Below, piece by piece: positions 25,407 through 33,765 of a DNA stretch of 64,000 bases. The position numbers and the translations under genes were made by a program. Under the pieces are notes generated by a model. That model saw only the letters and a program-made list of their open reading frames with translations. It was not told the DNA's origin and searched no databases. The stretch covers positions 1,521,001 through 1,585,000 of the forward strand of contig NZ_CP141595.1 of NCBI RefSeq assembly GCF_035590735.1, read 5' to 3'. Position 1 is the first letter of the stretch. Each line of letters begins with the position of its first letter. The DNA comes from Rossellomorea aquimaris (lineage in GTDB: Bacteria; Bacillota; Bacilli; Bacillales; Bacillaceae_B).

Positions 25407-26010
25407 TGTTATTCATTCCTTCCATATTTTCCGGCATTTGTGACATGAAAGAGAAGAGGGCCGTTTGGATATCTTTTTTGATTTTTGAAGTGATTTTTCT
25501 TTCCCATTCCTCTTCGGATTGTTTGGACTCGACATGAGGTATGTTTTCAAGGTAGAAATCAATTCTCTGTGGCATCTGATTTAATAGGTCTTGCTGTACC
25601 ATTTCGTAATAGGAAGGGTCGAGTGATCGTTGGAATTGCATTTCATTGTCTTGAATCAGGTTAGGCAATTCGGTTTGAATGTACGTTTGTATTTCATTCG
25701 TTATCCTTTCTTTGTAGGGAGTTAGATCTTTGATTGAATTGACATTCACATTTTGTTCTACGGCTAAATCCTCTATGGTATCCTTTAAATTACTTGGATT
25801 CAGGCCGATATTCAATGTGCCGTCAAGGGACTCAACTTTAAGCTGATCGAACTTATATTCAATTCTTTCTACATTAATCTTAGGTGTTTCCTTGATTGTC
25901 ATTAATTCTTGTGAGAGCTCATTTACTTTTTGTTCTAACGCGACAATTTTCGTATTCAACATGTCGATATACTGATAGAGTTGTTGTGGGGTCATATAGT
26001 AATTAGTCAT
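25381..26010 (-). CDS. gerPC: GerPC, spore germination protein
   Basis: 209 aa, the only larger protein of the set. A coiled coil near the N-terminus (about residues 8-40, 'QLYQYIDMLNTKIVALEQKV') precedes a mixed region. It starts 'MTNYYMTPQQLYQ'. GerPC is needed for proper coat permeability in B. subtilis and B. cereus and is thought to help place the other GerP proteins. The ATG follows GAGGTGGCAGG. It overlaps gerPD at its 3' end. Confidence 0.9.
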   Translation of the reverse strand: MTNYYMTPQQLYQYIDMLNTKIVALEQKVNELSQELMTIKETPKINVERIEYKFDQLKVESLDGTLNIGLNPSNLKDTIEDLAVEQNVNVNSIKDLTPYKERITNEIQTYIQTELPNLIQDNEMQFQRSLDPSYYEMVQQDLLNQMPQRIDFYLENIPHVESKQSEEEWERKITSKIKKDIQTALFSFMSQMPENMEGMNNNEPPGNQS

Positions 26011-26041
26011 CCTGCCACCTCTTTCTTTGTCGCGGGTTCTT

Positions 26042-26266
26042 TTATGGGTTTTGAAGAGGAACTAAGGGTGCTCCCGATGGTCCCGTTGATACACTACCGT
26101 TTTTTTCAGCTTCAGGAGCGGGTTCCGTGAAACCACCGGTATTATAAAGATAGTCATTTGTGTTTATTTGACCACATGTACCAATTTGTAAAACGGAAGA
26201 ATTGGACATTCCTCCAATTTTAATAAATTGAATCTGTATGGATTGTTGAACATAATAATTCGTCAT
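26042..26266 (-). CDS. gerPB: GerPB, spore germination protein
   Basis: 74 aa. It begins 'MTNYYVQQSIQIQFIKIGGM' and continues 'SNSSVLQIGTCGQINTNDYLYNTGG', the typical GerPB pattern of a short hydrophobic strand, a serine-rich turn and a 'LQIG' strand. It lies 13 bases after gerPA and 31 bases before gerPC. The ribosome site is weak (GAGTGTGATG). It belongs to the GerP set of the inner coat. Confidence 0.88.
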   Translation of the reverse strand: MTNYYVQQSIQIQFIKIGGMSNSSVLQIGTCGQINTNDYLYNTGGFTEPAPEAEKNGSVSTGPSGAPLVPLQNP

Positions 26267-26279
26267 TTTCGCATCACAC

Positions 26280-26501
26280 TCATAGGTTAAAGTTTATTCC
26301 TTGATCCACAGCATCGTCATCCACAGTATAGGTTAAGGAATTTTCATTGTAGACGGAAATTCCTCTCCCTGTAATAAACGAACCTGCACCGGCAAAGGTT
26401 TTGGCTGTTGATATTGGACTAATGTTAAATACATCTCCAATGTGAAAAACGCCACTGGAACCGACGCTTATGACTTGGGCAATTCCTACAATTGCGGGCA
26501 T
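26280..26501 (-). CDS. gerPA: GerPA, spore germination protein
   Basis: 73 aa, first gene of the operon. It starts 'MPAIVGIAQVISVGSSGVFH' and holds 'ISPISTAKTFAGAGSFITGRG', closely similar to GerPF in the same operon. Both probably form the same small beta fold. The ATG follows AAAGGTG. The operon gerPA-PB-PC-PD-PE-PF is complete and in the standard order. Transcription starts from the sigma-K-type promoter upstream. Confidence 0.92.
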   Translation of the reverse strand: MPAIVGIAQVISVGSSGVFHIGDVFNISPISTAKTFAGAGSFITGRGISVYNENSLTYTVDDDAVDQGINFNL

Positions 26502-26537
26502 TTCGACTCACACCTTTAAGACAAAGTTAATTATTGT

Positions 26538-26564
26538 TATTCTATGTGAGAAGAAAGAATAGGT
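26538..26564 (-). promoter_or_regulatory. Sigma-K promoter of the gerP operon
   Basis: Minus strand: ACC (26564-26562), 15 bp, then CATAGAATA (26546-26538), a full match to CATAnnnTA with standard spacing. It lies 37 bp upstream of gerPA. gerP is known to be under sigma-K in B. subtilis. Confidence 0.7.
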
Positions 26565-26631
26565 GATAATCGCCTAATTTCACATTTGCAGTTAAAATGA
26601 AATTAAGATTATTTTTTCGGAGGAACTATTA

Positions 26632-27819
26632 ATGAACTTTTTATCGCCAACTGAACATTCAGAACGTATTGTAAGTCTTGATGTGATTAGAGGATTTTCA
26701 TTACTTGGAATCTTTATCATCAATATGATTTCCTTTCATTCACCATTTCTTTATCTTGACCCCTATTCCTGGTGGAAAACACCTGAAGATGTCGCTTTGT
26801 ATCCATGGATAGATGTATTGGTCCAAGCAAGCTTCTATCCGCTATTCGCCATGATGTTTGGATATGGGTTAGGCATTCAGCAACAAAGGGCTGCTGCTAA
26901 AAGGTCTTCTTTCTATCTATTTGGAATCAGAAGGCTTCTTATCTTATTGGTGATTGGCTGCATTCATGCTTTCCTTATTTGGTCGGGAGATATTTTAATT
27001 AACTATGCCGTATTCGGTCTGCTGCTGCTCGTTTTTATGAGGCTGTCTGGAAAGGGATTATTGTGGTTAGGGGGATTATTATTTCTGCTGCCTCAGTTAT
27101 TTTTCAGTATTCTGCTAGTATTAATGACTTTCGCAGATCCGACTGGTGTAACCCAGTTCACTGATATCCAGTCTCTGCAGAATTCTGTTGCCGCATATGC
27201 ATCTGGAAGCTTCAGCAGTATTATGGAGCAGCGTTTTCAGGACTGGTATGCAGTGAATTCACCAGGTAATCTCATATTCTTATTACTTTCTATCTTGCCA
27301 ATGATGATGATTGGGACAGGGGCTAGTAAACTGCAACTATTGGAAAAGGTAAGAGATTATAAGAAGACATGGATTGTGATAGGAATCTGTACTTTGGTGA
27401 TTGGAATTTTCATTAAGTCAATGCCACTATTCATTCAGTCCAACTTTGCATATGCGTATATTCAAGACTTTTTGGGAGGTCCGTTCTTATCAGTATCTTA
27501 TGCAATAATCCTCTCATTATTAATGTTGAATGAAAAAATCATGAAAGGGAGCAAGCCTTTAGCCTCAGTAGGGAAAATGTCCCTGACGAACTACCTCATG
27601 CAATCAGTAATCGGCACCCTGATTTTCTATTCGTATGGATTTGGATTGTATGGAGAAGTGACGTTAACGACAGGGACTTTACTGGCAATTGGCATATATG
27701 CTATCCAAGTGATCATTTCAGAAATTTGGTTATCCAAGTTTAAATACGGTCCTGTTGAGAAGCTGTGGCGTGTATTAAGTTATGGAAAAAGCACTGTGGT
27801 TAAAAAAGGAGAGTTATAG
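26632..27819 (+). CDS. DUF418-domain membrane protein (YxaH/YeiB-like)
   Basis: 395 aa with about ten hydrophobic helices. It opens 'RIVSLDVIRGFSLLGIFIIN', the standard start of YeiB/DUF418 proteins, and 'GIRRLLILLVIGCIHAFLIWSGDILINYAVFG' lies near residue 100. The C-terminal DUF418 part carries 'MSLTNYLMQSVIGTLIFYSYGFGL'. Members are related to membrane acyltransferases, but no activity is established for this class. The ATG follows CGGAGGA. It lies divergent from the gerP operon and in front of yisK. Confidence 0.85.
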   Translation: MNFLSPTEHSERIVSLDVIRGFSLLGIFIINMISFHSPFLYLDPYSWWKTPEDVALYPWIDVLVQASFYPLFAMMFGYGLGIQQQRAAAKRSSFYLFGIRRLLILLVIGCIHAFLIWSGDILINYAVFGLLLLVFMRLSGKGLLWLGGLLFLLPQLFFSILLVLMTFADPTGVTQFTDIQSLQNSVAAYASGSFSSIMEQRFQDWYAVNSPGNLIFLLLSILPMMMIGTGASKLQLLEKVRDYKKTWIVIGICTLVIGIFIKSMPLFIQSNFAYAYIQDFLGGPFLSVSYAIILSLLMLNEKIMKGSKPLASVGKMSLTNYLMQSVIGTLIFYSYGFGLYGEVTLTTGTLLAIGIYAIQVIISEIWLSKFKYGPVEKLWRVLSYGKSTVVKKGEL

Positions 27820-27851
27820 TTTTTCAATCAAACGAAGGGGATGTATAAGAG

Positions 27852-28721
27852 ATGAAATTTGTTAGCTTTCAGGTAGGGGATAGACAGACGTATGGTGTGG
27901 AACGAGATGCCAGAATTGTAGAGTTAGCAGGTTTCCACGGCTTACCTCAGGATTTACTTGGAGGGATAGAACAGGGGGAAGGATTTCTTCAAAAAGTAAG
28001 AAGCATCCTTCAGGACATTTCCTTAGATTGTAATTCATATTCTCATGATGAGGTAAAGTGGCTTTCACCGCTTCCAAAAGTGAAGAGGAATATTATGTGT
28101 GTAGGAAAAAATTATCGTGATCATGCCATTGAAATGGGGGGGGAGCAGGATATCCCGAAAGACATCATGATATTCACAAAAGCGACCAATACCGTAGTCG
28201 GTCATGAAGAAACGGTGCTGCATCATAGTGAAATGACGGAGCAGCTTGATTATGAAGGGGAGCTTGCTGTCGTGATAGGCAGAAGAGGAAAAGGGATTTC
28301 TCCGGAAGACGCCTTGGAGTACGTATTTGGATATACGATACTCAATGATATAACCGCCAGGGATCTGCAGAAAAAGCATGGCCAATTTTTTATCGGTAAG
28401 AGCCTTGATACAACATGTCCAATCGGTCCGTATCTTGTCACGAAGGATGAAATCGTCGACCCGCAGAATCTGGAAATCACGACGATGGTGAATGATGCAA
28501 TCCGTCAGTCTTCGAACACAAGTGAAATGATATTCAACATTCCAACCATCATTTCTACGTTATCAAAGGGAATGACTCTTGAGCCTGGTGATATCATTGC
28601 TACCGGGACACCTGCTGGAGTTGGAAAAGGCTTCAAGCCTCCGCTTTTCCTGAAGAAGGGTGACAAAGTGGAAATCGAAATTGAATCTCTGGGAATTTTG
28701 ACAAATCGGTTACAGGCCTAG
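27852..28721 (+). CDS. yisK: YisK, fumarylacetoacetate hydrolase family (oxaloacetate decarboxylase-like)
   Basis: 289 aa. A short N-terminal domain (about 1-75) precedes the FAH fold (about 80-285). Metal ligands are in 'QLDYEGELAVVIGRRG' (E134 and E136 region) and 'GYTILNDITARDLQ' (D165 region), with 'GKSLDTTCPIGPYL' and 'TGTPAGVG' near the end. B. subtilis YisK has been reported to be an oxaloacetate decarboxylase that can associate with the Mbl cytoskeleton. The neighbours yisL, yisN and asnO match B. subtilis. The ATG follows GGGGATG. Confidence 0.9.
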   Translation: MKFVSFQVGDRQTYGVERDARIVELAGFHGLPQDLLGGIEQGEGFLQKVRSILQDISLDCNSYSHDEVKWLSPLPKVKRNIMCVGKNYRDHAIEMGGEQDIPKDIMIFTKATNTVVGHEETVLHHSEMTEQLDYEGELAVVIGRRGKGISPEDALEYVFGYTILNDITARDLQKKHGQFFIGKSLDTTCPIGPYLVTKDEIVDPQNLEITTMVNDAIRQSSNTSEMIFNIPTIISTLSKGMTLEPGDIIATGTPAGVGKGFKPPLFLKKGDKVEIEIESLGILTNRLQA

Positions 28722-28793
28722 TTAAAATTTCTGTTGGAGTAAAGACTATGGTAATATTATGAACGTATACTATCTACCTGTAGGAGGTTCATT

Positions 28794-29165
28794 ATGTTTG
28801 ATAATACACATGCCCATATTACAACTTGGGTGATTGCGATTATTCTTTTCTTTGTAGCGGTTGGCTTACATAATGCAGGAAAGAAAAAAGGCATGAAAGT
28901 TGTACATATGATTTTACGGTTATTCTACCTGCTCATTATCTTAACGGGTGCCCTATTATTCTGGAAGCATCAAGGAATTGATCCTGCCCTATATGGCATT
29001 AAAGGATTGGTTGGGATCTGGGTCATCGGGATGTTCGAGATGGTCTTGGTTCGCATGAATAAGGGCAAGAGCACAAAGATGTTCTGGATTCAATTGATCA
29101 TCGCTTTAATCATTGTTCTTTATTTGGGATTACGTTTGCCTCTGGGCTTGAATTTCCTTGGATAG
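28794..29165 (+). CDS. yisL: YisL, DUF1516 membrane protein
   Basis: 123 aa with four membrane helices: about residues 8-25, 37-58, 68-85 and 100-118. The order and loop 'GIDPALYGIKGLVGIWVIGM' fit the YisL/DUF1516 family. The short pattern 'TSTHAHITTW' (here NTHAHITTW) opens it. Function unknown. It is preceded by TAGGAGG. Position after yisK is conserved in B. subtilis. Confidence 0.85.
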   Translation: MFDNTHAHITTWVIAIILFFVAVGLHNAGKKKGMKVVHMILRLFYLLIILTGALLFWKHQGIDPALYGIKGLVGIWVIGMFEMVLVRMNKGKSTKMFWIQLIIALIIVLYLGLRLPLGLNFLG

Positions 29166-29171
29166 AGAAGT

Positions 29172-29229
29172 GATAGAAAAAAAAAGCAAATGTATGTCGG
29201 ATACCGGCAGGCATTTGCTTTTTTTCTAT
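29172..29229. terminator. Bidirectional terminator between yisL and yisN
   Basis: AAAAAAAGCAAATG pairs with CATTTGCTTTTTTT. An inner stem TGCCGG/CCGGCA-like sits in the loop. A-rich left and T-rich right flanks serve both strands. Confidence 0.88.
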
Positions 29230-29246
29230 TTGGGTTTATGACTGGA

Positions 29247-29810
29247 TTAAATATTAAAACTTTCAATCACAATTCGTCTCCCCGTACTTAAAGTGAATTC
29301 AAAGCGGTCCCTCTCCTTTTTGTAATAGGTGAAGTGATGCTGGACGGCACATACTTCTACACCGTTATCGAAGGTGATGAAGTTAACTCCTTCTTTGATC
29401 TTTTGATTTCCAAGGAAAACCAGATGGTTATGGCAAAAGATACTATCATAAATAGAATAACCCAGATTGTTTAAGGCCGTTGTAAACTGATGAAAAGCAT
29501 CATCAGAAATCTCTTCCAATAAATTCTCCAACGAATACAATATATTCTTCTTTATTTGAATTCGATCGCCATTCTCAATTCTTAACCGTTCATACGGTGT
29601 GACAATAATTCCATCTTCCAATAATACACCTGCAAGCCAGTCTCCATCTCTATATACTTTCAATTCATGATTGAGGTAAAATTCGAGCTCAGACTCTTCC
29701 TCGGCATCAATTTCGAAAAAGTACCACGTATCATCTTCGAAAAGAGCAGTGCCTTCGGAATAGGACCTTTTTTGGGATTTTAAAATGTTTGATCGAAATG
29801 TGTTGCTCAA
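29247..29810 (-). CDS. yisN: YisN-like DUF2777 protein
   Basis: 187 aa soluble protein starting at TTG with AAGGAGGG eight bases upstream. Sequence features are an acidic stretch 'FFEIDAEEESELEFYLNHEL', a 'LLEDGIIVTPYERLRIENGDRI' region and 'YYKKERDRFEFTLSTGRRIV' near the C-terminus. The family is small and Bacillus-specific; no function is known. It lies between yisL and asnO, as in B. subtilis, and is divergent from asnO. Confidence 0.75.
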   Translation of the reverse strand: MSNTFRSNILKSQKRSYSEGTALFEDDTWYFFEIDAEEESELEFYLNHELKVYRDGDWLAGVLLEDGIIVTPYERLRIENGDRIQIKKNILYSLENLLEEISDDAFHQFTTALNNLGYSIYDSIFCHNHLVFLGNQKIKEGVNFITFDNGVEVCAVQHHFTYYKKERDRFEFTLSTGRRIVIESFNI

Positions 29811-29967
29811 GTGAATATCCCTCCTTAACTACATTTCTTGTCATAATTATCATATTTCATTCATGTGAAATTTGATTGAGACAATTAACCATTTCCTACC
29901 CGGTGCATAGAATAATTTATGTGTCCGTGAGCCCAGTTTGTTTGATTAGAAAGTGAGGATGATCACC

Positions 29968-31815
29968 ATGTGCGGAATTACAGGTTGGATTCATTATAAA
30001 CGAGATTTGTCTGATCAAAAAGAAGTAGTGGAAAAAATGGCAGAAACCCTTTCTAAAAGAGGGCCAGATGAAACGAATGTATGGATTGACCAGCATGTTG
30101 CGTTTGGTCATAAGCGTTTGATAGTAGTAGATCCTGCAGGTGGAAGGCAGCCCATGAGCATTCAAAATAACGGGCACCTTTTCACCATCTGCTACAATGG
30201 AGAACTTTACAATACAGAAGATTTGAGAAAAGTACTTATTTCTAAGGGATATACCTTCAGAGGACATTCTGATACGGAGGTCCTGTTAACATCTTATATA
30301 GAGTGGCGTGAGGATTGTGTCCATCATTTAAATGGAATTTTTGCCTTTGCTGTATGGGACAGTGAAAAGGAGCATGTATTTATAGGAAGGGACCGAATGG
30401 GCGTAAAGCCTTTATTTTATTTTGAAAAGGAAGAAGGAATCCTTTTTGGTTCCGAACTAAAAGCGTTACTGGCCCATCCGGATGTTTTGCCCCAGGTGGA
30501 TCATCAGGGATTGGCGGAAGTACTGGGACTGGGGCCATCCCGTACGCCTGGTAATGGAGTGTTTAAAGGAGTGAAGGAGCTCCGTCCTGCTCATGCTTTG
30601 CTATTCTCAAGGGATGGCTTGAAAATATGGAGATACTGGAATGTGAAGAGTGAGGAGCATACGGACTCATTCATTGAAACAGTGTCAAAGGTACGCTTCC
30701 TTTTGACTGATGCCATCGAGAGGCAGCTAGTTTCCGATGTACCACTTTGTACGTTCTTATCAGGCGGACTCGATTCAAGTGCGATTACAGCGGTGGCAGC
30801 GAACAGCTATAAAAAAGAAGGAAAAGGGAAACTTCATACCTATTCCATTGATTATGAAGAAAACGAACAATACTTTAAAGCGGACGATTTTCAGCCTAAT
30901 TCTGATGCACCCTGGATAGAAAAAATGACTTCTGAATTCGATACCGAGCACCATCGCTGTGTCATCAGCCAACAGCAATTGAAGGACTATCTGACTGAAG
31001 CGGTTCATGTAAGAGACTTACCGGGAATGGCAGACGTTGATTCATCCCTATTATGGTTTTGTCGGGAAATTAAACAGGACTTCACGGTTGGATTATCAGG
31101 GGAATGTGCGGATGAAATATTCGGTGGTTATCCTTGGTTTCATCGTCCTGAAGATTTCGACCGCAGAGGATTTCCGTGGATGCGCTCCACTGCTGAGCGT
31201 CAAGGTCTTCTAAAAGAAGAATGGAGCAAGAAATTAAATCTTGAAGAATATGTGTTGGAGCAATATGATCGCACAGTGGCAGAAACCCCATTATTAGAAG
31301 GGGAAAGTGAAGTTGAAACGAAAAGAAGACAATTATTCTACCTGAATTTGCTTTGGTTCATGACGACATTGTTAGATCGTAAAGATCGGATGAGTATGGG
31401 TGCAAGTCTAGAGGTCCGTGTGCCATTTGCTGATCATAGACTCGTAGAATACGTCTGGAACATTCCATGGGAGATGAAAATGCACGAGGGAAGAGAAAAA
31501 GGTATTCTGCGAAAGGCTCTTGAAGGAGTATTGCCTCACGAAGTCCTTTATCGTAAGAAAAGTCCGTACCCAAAAACCCATCACCCTGAGTACACGAAAC
31601 TCGTCAGTGACTGGTTGAATGAAATACTCGAAGACAAATCTAGTGTTCTCTATGAATTATTCGATGAAGAAAAACTGAAAGAAATCGTTGCAACAGGCGG
31701 ATCTGCCTTCCAGGTGCCATGGTACGGCCAACTCATGACCGGCCCACAGCTACTTGCCCACCTGGCACAGATTCATGTTTGGTTTAAGGATTATAATGTA
31801 GAGATTGTAGAATAG
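29968..31815 (+). CDS. asnO: Glutamine-hydrolysing asparagine synthetase (AsnO type)
   Basis: 615 aa. I start it at the ATG at 29968 so that the catalytic cysteine is residue 2 (MCGITGW); GAGG lies upstream. The N-terminal glutaminase domain (2-200) shows 'KRGPDET' and 'SDTEVLL'. The ATP-binding synthetase domain starts near residue 225 with the PP-loop SGGLDSS (about 265-271). 'GLSGECADEIFGGYPWF' and 'LEVRVPFADHRLVEYVW' follow. It makes asparagine from aspartate using glutamine. The B. subtilis gene at the same place is asnO, expressed in sporulation. Position next to yisN supports this. Confidence 0.93.
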   Translation: MCGITGWIHYKRDLSDQKEVVEKMAETLSKRGPDETNVWIDQHVAFGHKRLIVVDPAGGRQPMSIQNNGHLFTICYNGELYNTEDLRKVLISKGYTFRGHSDTEVLLTSYIEWREDCVHHLNGIFAFAVWDSEKEHVFIGRDRMGVKPLFYFEKEEGILFGSELKALLAHPDVLPQVDHQGLAEVLGLGPSRTPGNGVFKGVKELRPAHALLFSRDGLKIWRYWNVKSEEHTDSFIETVSKVRFLLTDAIERQLVSDVPLCTFLSGGLDSSAITAVAANSYKKEGKGKLHTYSIDYEENEQYFKADDFQPNSDAPWIEKMTSEFDTEHHRCVISQQQLKDYLTEAVHVRDLPGMADVDSSLLWFCREIKQDFTVGLSGECADEIFGGYPWFHRPEDFDRRGFPWMRSTAERQGLLKEEWSKKLNLEEYVLEQYDRTVAETPLLEGESEVETKRRQLFYLNLLWFMTTLLDRKDRMSMGASLEVRVPFADHRLVEYVWNIPWEMKMHEGREKGILRKALEGVLPHEVLYRKKSPYPKTHHPEYTKLVSDWLNEILEDKSSVLYELFDEEKLKEIVATGGSAFQVPWYGQLMTGPQLLAHLAQIHVWFKDYNVEIVE

Positions 31816-31975
31816 GTAGTCGTACGAAACTGATGAGCTTCTTATATGAAAGAAGCTCACCTGTCTTTGTTTGGGTAAGTGAGCCCTGGTTCTATGATCC
31901 TCCGTCGATCAACCGACCTGGTAATTATAAAGAATTTATAGACAGGTACAAACATAGATTTAAAGTAATAAAGAA

Positions 31976-32034
31976 GAGAAAAGGAGGCATAGTAAAAGGA
32001 AAGGAACCTTTTGCATGCCTCTTTTTCTCTTTGT
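31976..32034 (+). terminator. Terminator in the asnO-carotenoid gap
   Basis: GAGAAAAGGAGGCAT pairs with ATGCCTCTTTTTCTC around AAAAGG/CCTTTT, followed by TCTTTG. A weaker hairpin GAGCTTCTT / AAGAAGCTC lies earlier, at 31838-31858. The 31816-32150 stretch has no credible gene. Confidence 0.75.
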
Positions 32035-32153
32035 AATGTGGCCAAACCCCTACATAGAGGTGAAAAACCGAAACCCTTTTTTGTGTTTATTTAATGGGAG
32101 ACAAGCCGGTTTTACTGAGAAAAAATAAAATCAAAAAAAATAGAGTTTAAACT

Positions 32154-32219
32154 TTGTTTCTATTGTAAAAGAGTTGTATAATTATCTGTATAACTATTGT
32201 ATAATGATTGTACAAATAA
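32154..32219 (+). promoter_or_regulatory. Promoter and direct-repeat operator of the carotenoid operon
   Basis: TTGTTT (32154-32159), 17 bp and TATAAT (32177-32182) form a sigma-A promoter. Four helically phased direct repeats of about 11 bp, starting TGTATAA (32175, 32187, 32198) or TGTACAA (32209), cover the -10 and the start of the transcript. TTGTA-N9-TACAA (32197-32215) is also a dyad. This looks like an operator; no regulator gene lies next to it. Confidence 0.55.
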
Positions 32220-32241
32220 AAACACATTGGAGGCTATAACA

Positions 32242-33765
32242 ATGGCCAAGAAAATGATTGTCATAGGCGCTGGTCCAGGAGGCTTGGCAGCGGCAATGCT
32301 GCTGGCCGGCAAGGGATACGACGTAGAAATATATGAGAAGCAAACGTTTGTTGGCGGACGAAACGGGGCTGTCACCATGGATGGTTATACGTTCGATATT
32401 GGACCCACGTTCTTGAGTATGCCGGAAATTGCAGAAGAATTATTCGAGGCGGCAGGAAGAAACCTTCACGACTATTTAAACTTGCAAGAGCTCTCGATGA
32501 TGTACGAACTTATATTTAAAGATAAAAGAGTGAGGATGTTTAAAGACCCTGAGCGACTTTCTGATGAAATCGAGCGTCATTATCCAGGAAATGCAGAAGG
32601 ATATACACGTTTTATGAATGATACTCGTAAAAAAATGGAACGTTTAAAACCAATTCTTCAAAGTCCGATGGATCGATATTATCAATATATCAGCTGGAAG
32701 GTTTTGAGAGCACTGCCCCAATTATCATTGGGAAAATCACTTTATAGTGTGTTAAGTGATTATTTCACCGATCATGAATTGCGGTTAGCTTTTACCTTTC
32801 AGTCGAAATACTTAGGGATGTCACCGTGGGAGTGTCCGGGAGCATTTTCGATTCTGTCCTTCATGGAGCATGAATATGGCATATTTCACCCGATCGGCGG
32901 GGTAAATCAGCTATCGAAAGCCATGGCCAAAGTAGTGACTGAGCATGGTGGTTCCATCCATTTGGGCCGGGGAGTCAAAAAATTGTGGGTTGAAGACCGT
33001 AATGTGGTGAAGGGAATCATTACAGAAGATGGAGAGCAGGTTTCCGCAGATGAAGTCATCATTAATGGAGATTTCGCTCATGTGATGAGTAACCTTGTGG
33101 AAGATGGGGTTCTCAAGAAATACAGTAAAGAAAAACTGAAGAAGAAGAAGTATTCCTGCTCGACCTTCATGATCTATCTTGGAATCGATAAACAATTTGA
33201 TCTTCCTCATCACAGCATCCTGTTTGCAGAGGACTATAAGAAAAATGTGGAGGAAATAACGGAGACGTTTACACTTCCCGAAGATCCCTCCATTTATATT
33301 CAGAATGCTTCTGTGACAGATAAGACGCTTGCTCCTCCAGGACATTCCACTTTATATATCCTTGCTCCCGTTCCGAATAATGTAAGCGGGATCGATTGGA
33401 CAGAGAATGAACAAATGTTCCGTAATCTCGTTCTGGATGCAGTTGAAAGCAAAACGAACTTAAAGAACATTCGGGAACATATCCAGGTTGAAAAAATCAT
33501 TTCGCCTCATCATTGGGAGGTAGACTTCAATATTTATCAAGGTGCGACCTTTAATCTCGGTCACCAATTAACTCAAATGATGGCACTCAGACCTCATAAT
33601 AAATTTGAAGAGCTTGAAAACTGTTGGCTGGTCGGGGGAGGAACCCATCCGGGAAGCGGGTTGCCTACAATATTAGAATCAGCACGGATTACAACGAATA
33701 TGCTGCTGAACGAAGATCCGTCCTATTCCTTCACTAAAGACCAAACAATGGGGGAAGCATTATGA
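32242..33765 (+). CDS. Carotenoid desaturase/oxygenase of the CrtN/CrtP family (CrtP-like)
   Basis: 507 aa FAD enzyme. It opens 'MIVIGAGPGGLAAAMLLAGKG' (dinucleotide fold, residues 5-25), with 'EKQTFVGGRNG' after it, and closes 'GGTHPGSGLPTILESARIT', the carotenoid oxidase C-terminal motif. By resemblance it is closest to the CrtP/CrtNb class that oxidises the ends of C30 carotenes, and less to CrtN; this assignment is by eye and could be swapped with the next gene. The start is the ATG at 32242 with GGAGG upstream. It overlaps the next gene by four bases (ATGA). Confidence 0.85.
   Translation: MAKKMIVIGAGPGGLAAAMLLAGKGYDVEIYEKQTFVGGRNGAVTMDGYTFDIGPTFLSMPEIAEELFEAAGRNLHDYLNLQELSMMYELIFKDKRVRMFKDPERLSDEIERHYPGNAEGYTRFMNDTRKKMERLKPILQSPMDRYYQYISWKVLRALPQLSLGKSLYSVLSDYFTDHELRLAFTFQSKYLGMSPWECPGAFSILSFMEHEYGIFHPIGGVNQLSKAMAKVVTEHGGSIHLGRGVKKLWVEDRNVVKGIITEDGEQVSADEVIINGDFAHVMSNLVEDGVLKKYSKEKLKKKKYSCSTFMIYLGIDKQFDLPHHSILFAEDYKKNVEEITETFTLPEDPSIYIQNASVTDKTLAPPGHSTLYILAPVPNNVSGIDWTENEQMFRNLVLDAVESKTNLKNIREHIQVEKIISPHHWEVDFNIYQGATFNLGHQLTQMMALRPHNKFEELENCWLVGGGTHPGSGLPTILESARITTNMLLNEDPSYSFTKDQTMGEAL

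Noticed and set aside
31833..32036. 67-codon frame after asnO
   Set aside because: Crosses two hairpins including a terminator and has no ribosome site.
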